The notes under the pieces are model-generated. The model was not told the origin of the DNA, searched no databases, and was given only the letters and a program-made list of their open reading frames with translations. From Pseudomonadota bacterium (lineage in GTDB: Bacteria > Desulfobacterota > Desulfobulbia > Desulfobulbales > DAOVYS01), in contig DAOVYS010000151.1 in the NCBI GenBank assembly GCA_030635485.1, positions 1 through 6,599 on the forward strand: a DNA stretch of 6,599 nt, given 5' to 3'. Below, one piece after another: positions 5,387-6,599 of the stretch; the first letter of the stretch is position 1; every line of letters begins with the position of its first letter. The position numbers and the translations under genes are program-made.

Positions 5387-6238
5387 TTATTTTTCCGGCA
5401 TTGGTGGTGTTGCGCCAGGCATGGAGGCTACGTAAGCGCCGCGCTGATTAGCTCGGGCCAGGCAATCATGCCATGGTCTGTTATTGATATAGCCTTGTAT
5501 CAGGGTAGCGAAAAATGCATCGCCCGCTCCCACGGTATCGGCAACTTTTACAACGGTTCCAGGATGTTCAAAGTAATTGTCCGGAGTGACCAGCCAGGCG
5601 CCTTCCGCGCCTTCCGTAACGGCCATTACCGAGATGTTGAATGCTTTAAGAAGTTCCGTGGCGCAAGCCTTTTTGTCTCTGGTCTCAAGGTCGGCATATT
5701 TACCGATCTGAACCAGTTCTTCACCGTTCATTTTTACAAGATCGGCTGCTCTTAAAGACTCCAGTACAAGCTCCGGTGTTGTAAACGGCGGCCGAAGGTT
5801 AACGTCGTAAAAGCGCATCGATGCCTTGTCCCAAAGGGTTCGGATTGCATTGCGGCTTCTCGGGTCTCTCTGGGCAAGCGTTCCGAACACCATCTGGAAT
5901 GGTTCGTCTCCCACAAGGCCGAGCGCGTCTTTTGTGTCTATATTGTCCCAGGCGGCAGGGGCCACGATGTCGAAATGGGGTTCATTATACTCATCCACTG
6001 TCACGTTTACCTTGCCCGTGGGCAGCTCTCCGTCCTTCTGGATTCCCTTCAGAGGCAGTCCCAGATCGTTAAGTTGTGCGGTGGTTGTTTTGCCCAGCTT
6101 ATCGGTTCCGATGCGCGTAATGACCTTTACATCCACGCCCAGGGAATGCAGATGATAGGCCACGTTGACCGGCGCCCCGCCAAGGACCCGCCTATCCGGG
6201 AACATATCCCAGACAACCTCTCCTATTGAGATGATCAT
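5387..6238 (-). CDS. PfkB-family carbohydrate kinase, fructokinase-like
   Basis: Predicted cytoplasmic ATP-dependent sugar kinase of the PfkB/ribokinase superfamily. The 283-residue protein is near the family's usual ~300. It begins MIISIGEVVWDMFP, followed by the first PfkB signature region LGGAPVNVAYHLHSLG (19-34). YDVNLRPPF (144-152) resembles fructokinases, and the second signature ADTVGAGDAFFA (233-244) holds the anion hole and the expected catalytic base D240. The N-terminus and NLRP motif favour fructose or a related hexose, but PfkB substrates cannot be fixed from motifs alone; ribose or a nucleoside is possible given the link to purC. The start has AAAGGT at 6252-6247 (minus strand), eight bases before ATG. 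It is the first gene of a two-gene unit with purC. Its leader appears to contain the nested inverted repeat at 6316-6483. Confidence 0.9.
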   Translation of the reverse strand: MIISIGEVVWDMFPDRRVLGGAPVNVAYHLHSLGVDVKVITRIGTDKLGKTTTAQLNDLGLPLKGIQKDGELPTGKVNVTVDEYNEPHFDIVAPAAWDNIDTKDALGLVGDEPFQMVFGTLAQRDPRSRNAIRTLWDKASMRFYDVNLRPPFTTPELVLESLRAADLVKMNGEELVQIGKYADLETRDKKACATELLKAFNISVMAVTEGAEGAWLVTPDNYFEHPGTVVKVADTVGAGDAFFATLIQGYINNRPWHDCLARANQRGAYVASMPGATPPMPEK

Positions 6239-6315
6239 ATACGTTTACCTTTAACCTTTCTAGCTCTGCCCTTTACCCATAAATACTGTATTAGTAAAAC
6301 CCTGGTAGGGGTGGA

Positions 6316-6483
6316 GGCGTATAGCCGGTGTGCTTCAGCCACCGGTATGTAGTGTATTACGGGAGATCGTCCTGATAAGGACGACGCCTTCACGTGGCCG
6401 ATCCCCCTCAAAACGTCGTCCTTTCAGGACTGATATGTTTGGGTTACCTGTTACCGGTGGCTGAAGCACACCGGCTATACGCC
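6316..6483. repeat. Nested inverted repeat with perfect 32-bp outer arms (BIME- or MITE-like)
   Basis: Bases 6316-6347 are the exact reverse complement of 6452-6483, 32 of 32. Each arm holds its own palindrome, CCGGTG and CACCGG around a nine-base centre. Inside, 6369-6386 (GTCCTGATAAGGACGACG) pairs with 6414-6430 (CGTCGTCCTTTCAGGAC) with one bulged base. The outer and inner stems are separated by 21 unpaired bases on each side, and the central loop is 27 bases. Beyond the outer arms AGGGG (6307-6311) can pair with CCCCT (6488-6492). No target-site duplication and no coding sequence are evident. It may be two REP-like units facing each other or a small non-autonomous element. Confidence 0.85.
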
Positions 6484-6504
6484 ATTTCCCCTTTGGGGAA
6501 TAAA

Positions 6505-6532
6505 ATTATCCAGGCACTCACCTACGAGTAAA
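6505..6532 (-). promoter_or_regulatory. Candidate sigma70-type promoter for kinase-purC
   Basis: On the minus strand TTTACT (6532-6527, four of six to TTGACA) and GATAAT (6510-6505, five of six to TATAAT) are 16 bases apart. Transcription would begin near 6498, at the small hairpin 6486-6500. The mRNA leader of roughly 260 bases would then include the whole nested inverted repeat. I found no better match between the repeat and the kinase, but this is by eye only. Confidence 0.35.
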
Positions 6533-6599
6533 ACATAAAAAAACGTAACATTCAGTGCACTTACGCCGAGTATGTGGTGGAATTAAAAAGAGATGATAA

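Larger units (their letters stand above)
6239..6599. other. 361-bp region upstream of the kinase: nested inverted repeat and promoter
   Basis: I see no supportable protein or RNA gene here. It contains the kinase ribosome site (6247-6252), the large nested inverted repeat (6316-6483), a six-base-pair perfect hairpin TTCCCC-TTT-GGGGAA (6486-6500) and a minus-strand promoter candidate (6505-6532). The last 60 bases have short open frames on both strands running off the end, without a start codon and ribosome site or a recognisable protein. Whether another gene begins or ends there cannot be said. Confidence 0.6.

Noticed and set aside
5324..5755. Plus-strand open frame of 143 codons opposite purC and the kinase
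   Set aside because: It is antisense to two confident genes, spans their junction, and has no ribosome site or recognisable domain.
6532..6599. Open frame at the right edge (reading TYAEYVVELKRDD) as the start of another plus-strand gene
   Set aside because: There is no ATG and no ribosome site in the visible part; the nearest start would be GTG 6574 with nothing upstream to support it.

Overview
The window looks like ordinary chromosomal DNA of a Gram-negative, probably anaerobic bacterium. Gene content and protein style (RodA, an SplB-like radical SAM protein, an acidic-tailed SSB, a zinc-less DnaJ-type chaperone, a long-form PurC) fit the Desulfobacterota (former Deltaproteobacteria) best. 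That placement is an inference from general resemblance, not from a marker gene. No rRNA, tRNA, CRISPR array, integrase or transposase was found.

Layout. Four genes lie on the + strand: rodA (58-1170), a radical SAM protein of the spore photoproduct lyase superfamily (1225-2361), ssb (2617-3066) and a DnaJ/CbpA-type co-chaperone (3453-4421). They face two tightly coupled minus-strand genes, a PfkB-family sugar kinase (6238-5387) and purC (5385-4492). The two groups converge across a 70-bp gap at 4422-4491. The first 57 bases probably hold the end of an upstream gene, perhaps the cell-wall transpeptidase that often precedes rodA, but too little is present to name it.

The genes serve separate housekeeping tasks: peptidoglycan elongation (RodA), possible nucleic-acid repair or modification (SplB-like protein), ssDNA protection (SSB), protein folding (DnaJ-like) and sugar phosphorylation with purine synthesis (kinase and PurC). 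Only kinase-purC is clearly one transcription unit: one base separates the kinase stop from the purC start.

The most distinctive content is in the gaps. The 386-bp ssb-dnaJ gap has a good terminator-like hairpin, then a cluster of three REP sequences (GTAG plus a GTCGGGTTA/TAACCCGAC stem) bracketed by an imperfect 17-bp direct repeat. The 361 bp upstream of the kinase hold a nested inverted repeat with perfect 32-bp outer arms, lying between a candidate promoter and the kinase start. Short degenerate 7-bp tandem repeats sit on each side of the SplB-like gene. Among the proteins, the SplB-like enzyme is the one to look at: it keeps the radical SAM cysteines, but the position that I believe matches the H-donor cysteine of true spore photoproduct lyase is glutamate. 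I see no clear evidence of a wholly new multi-gene system.
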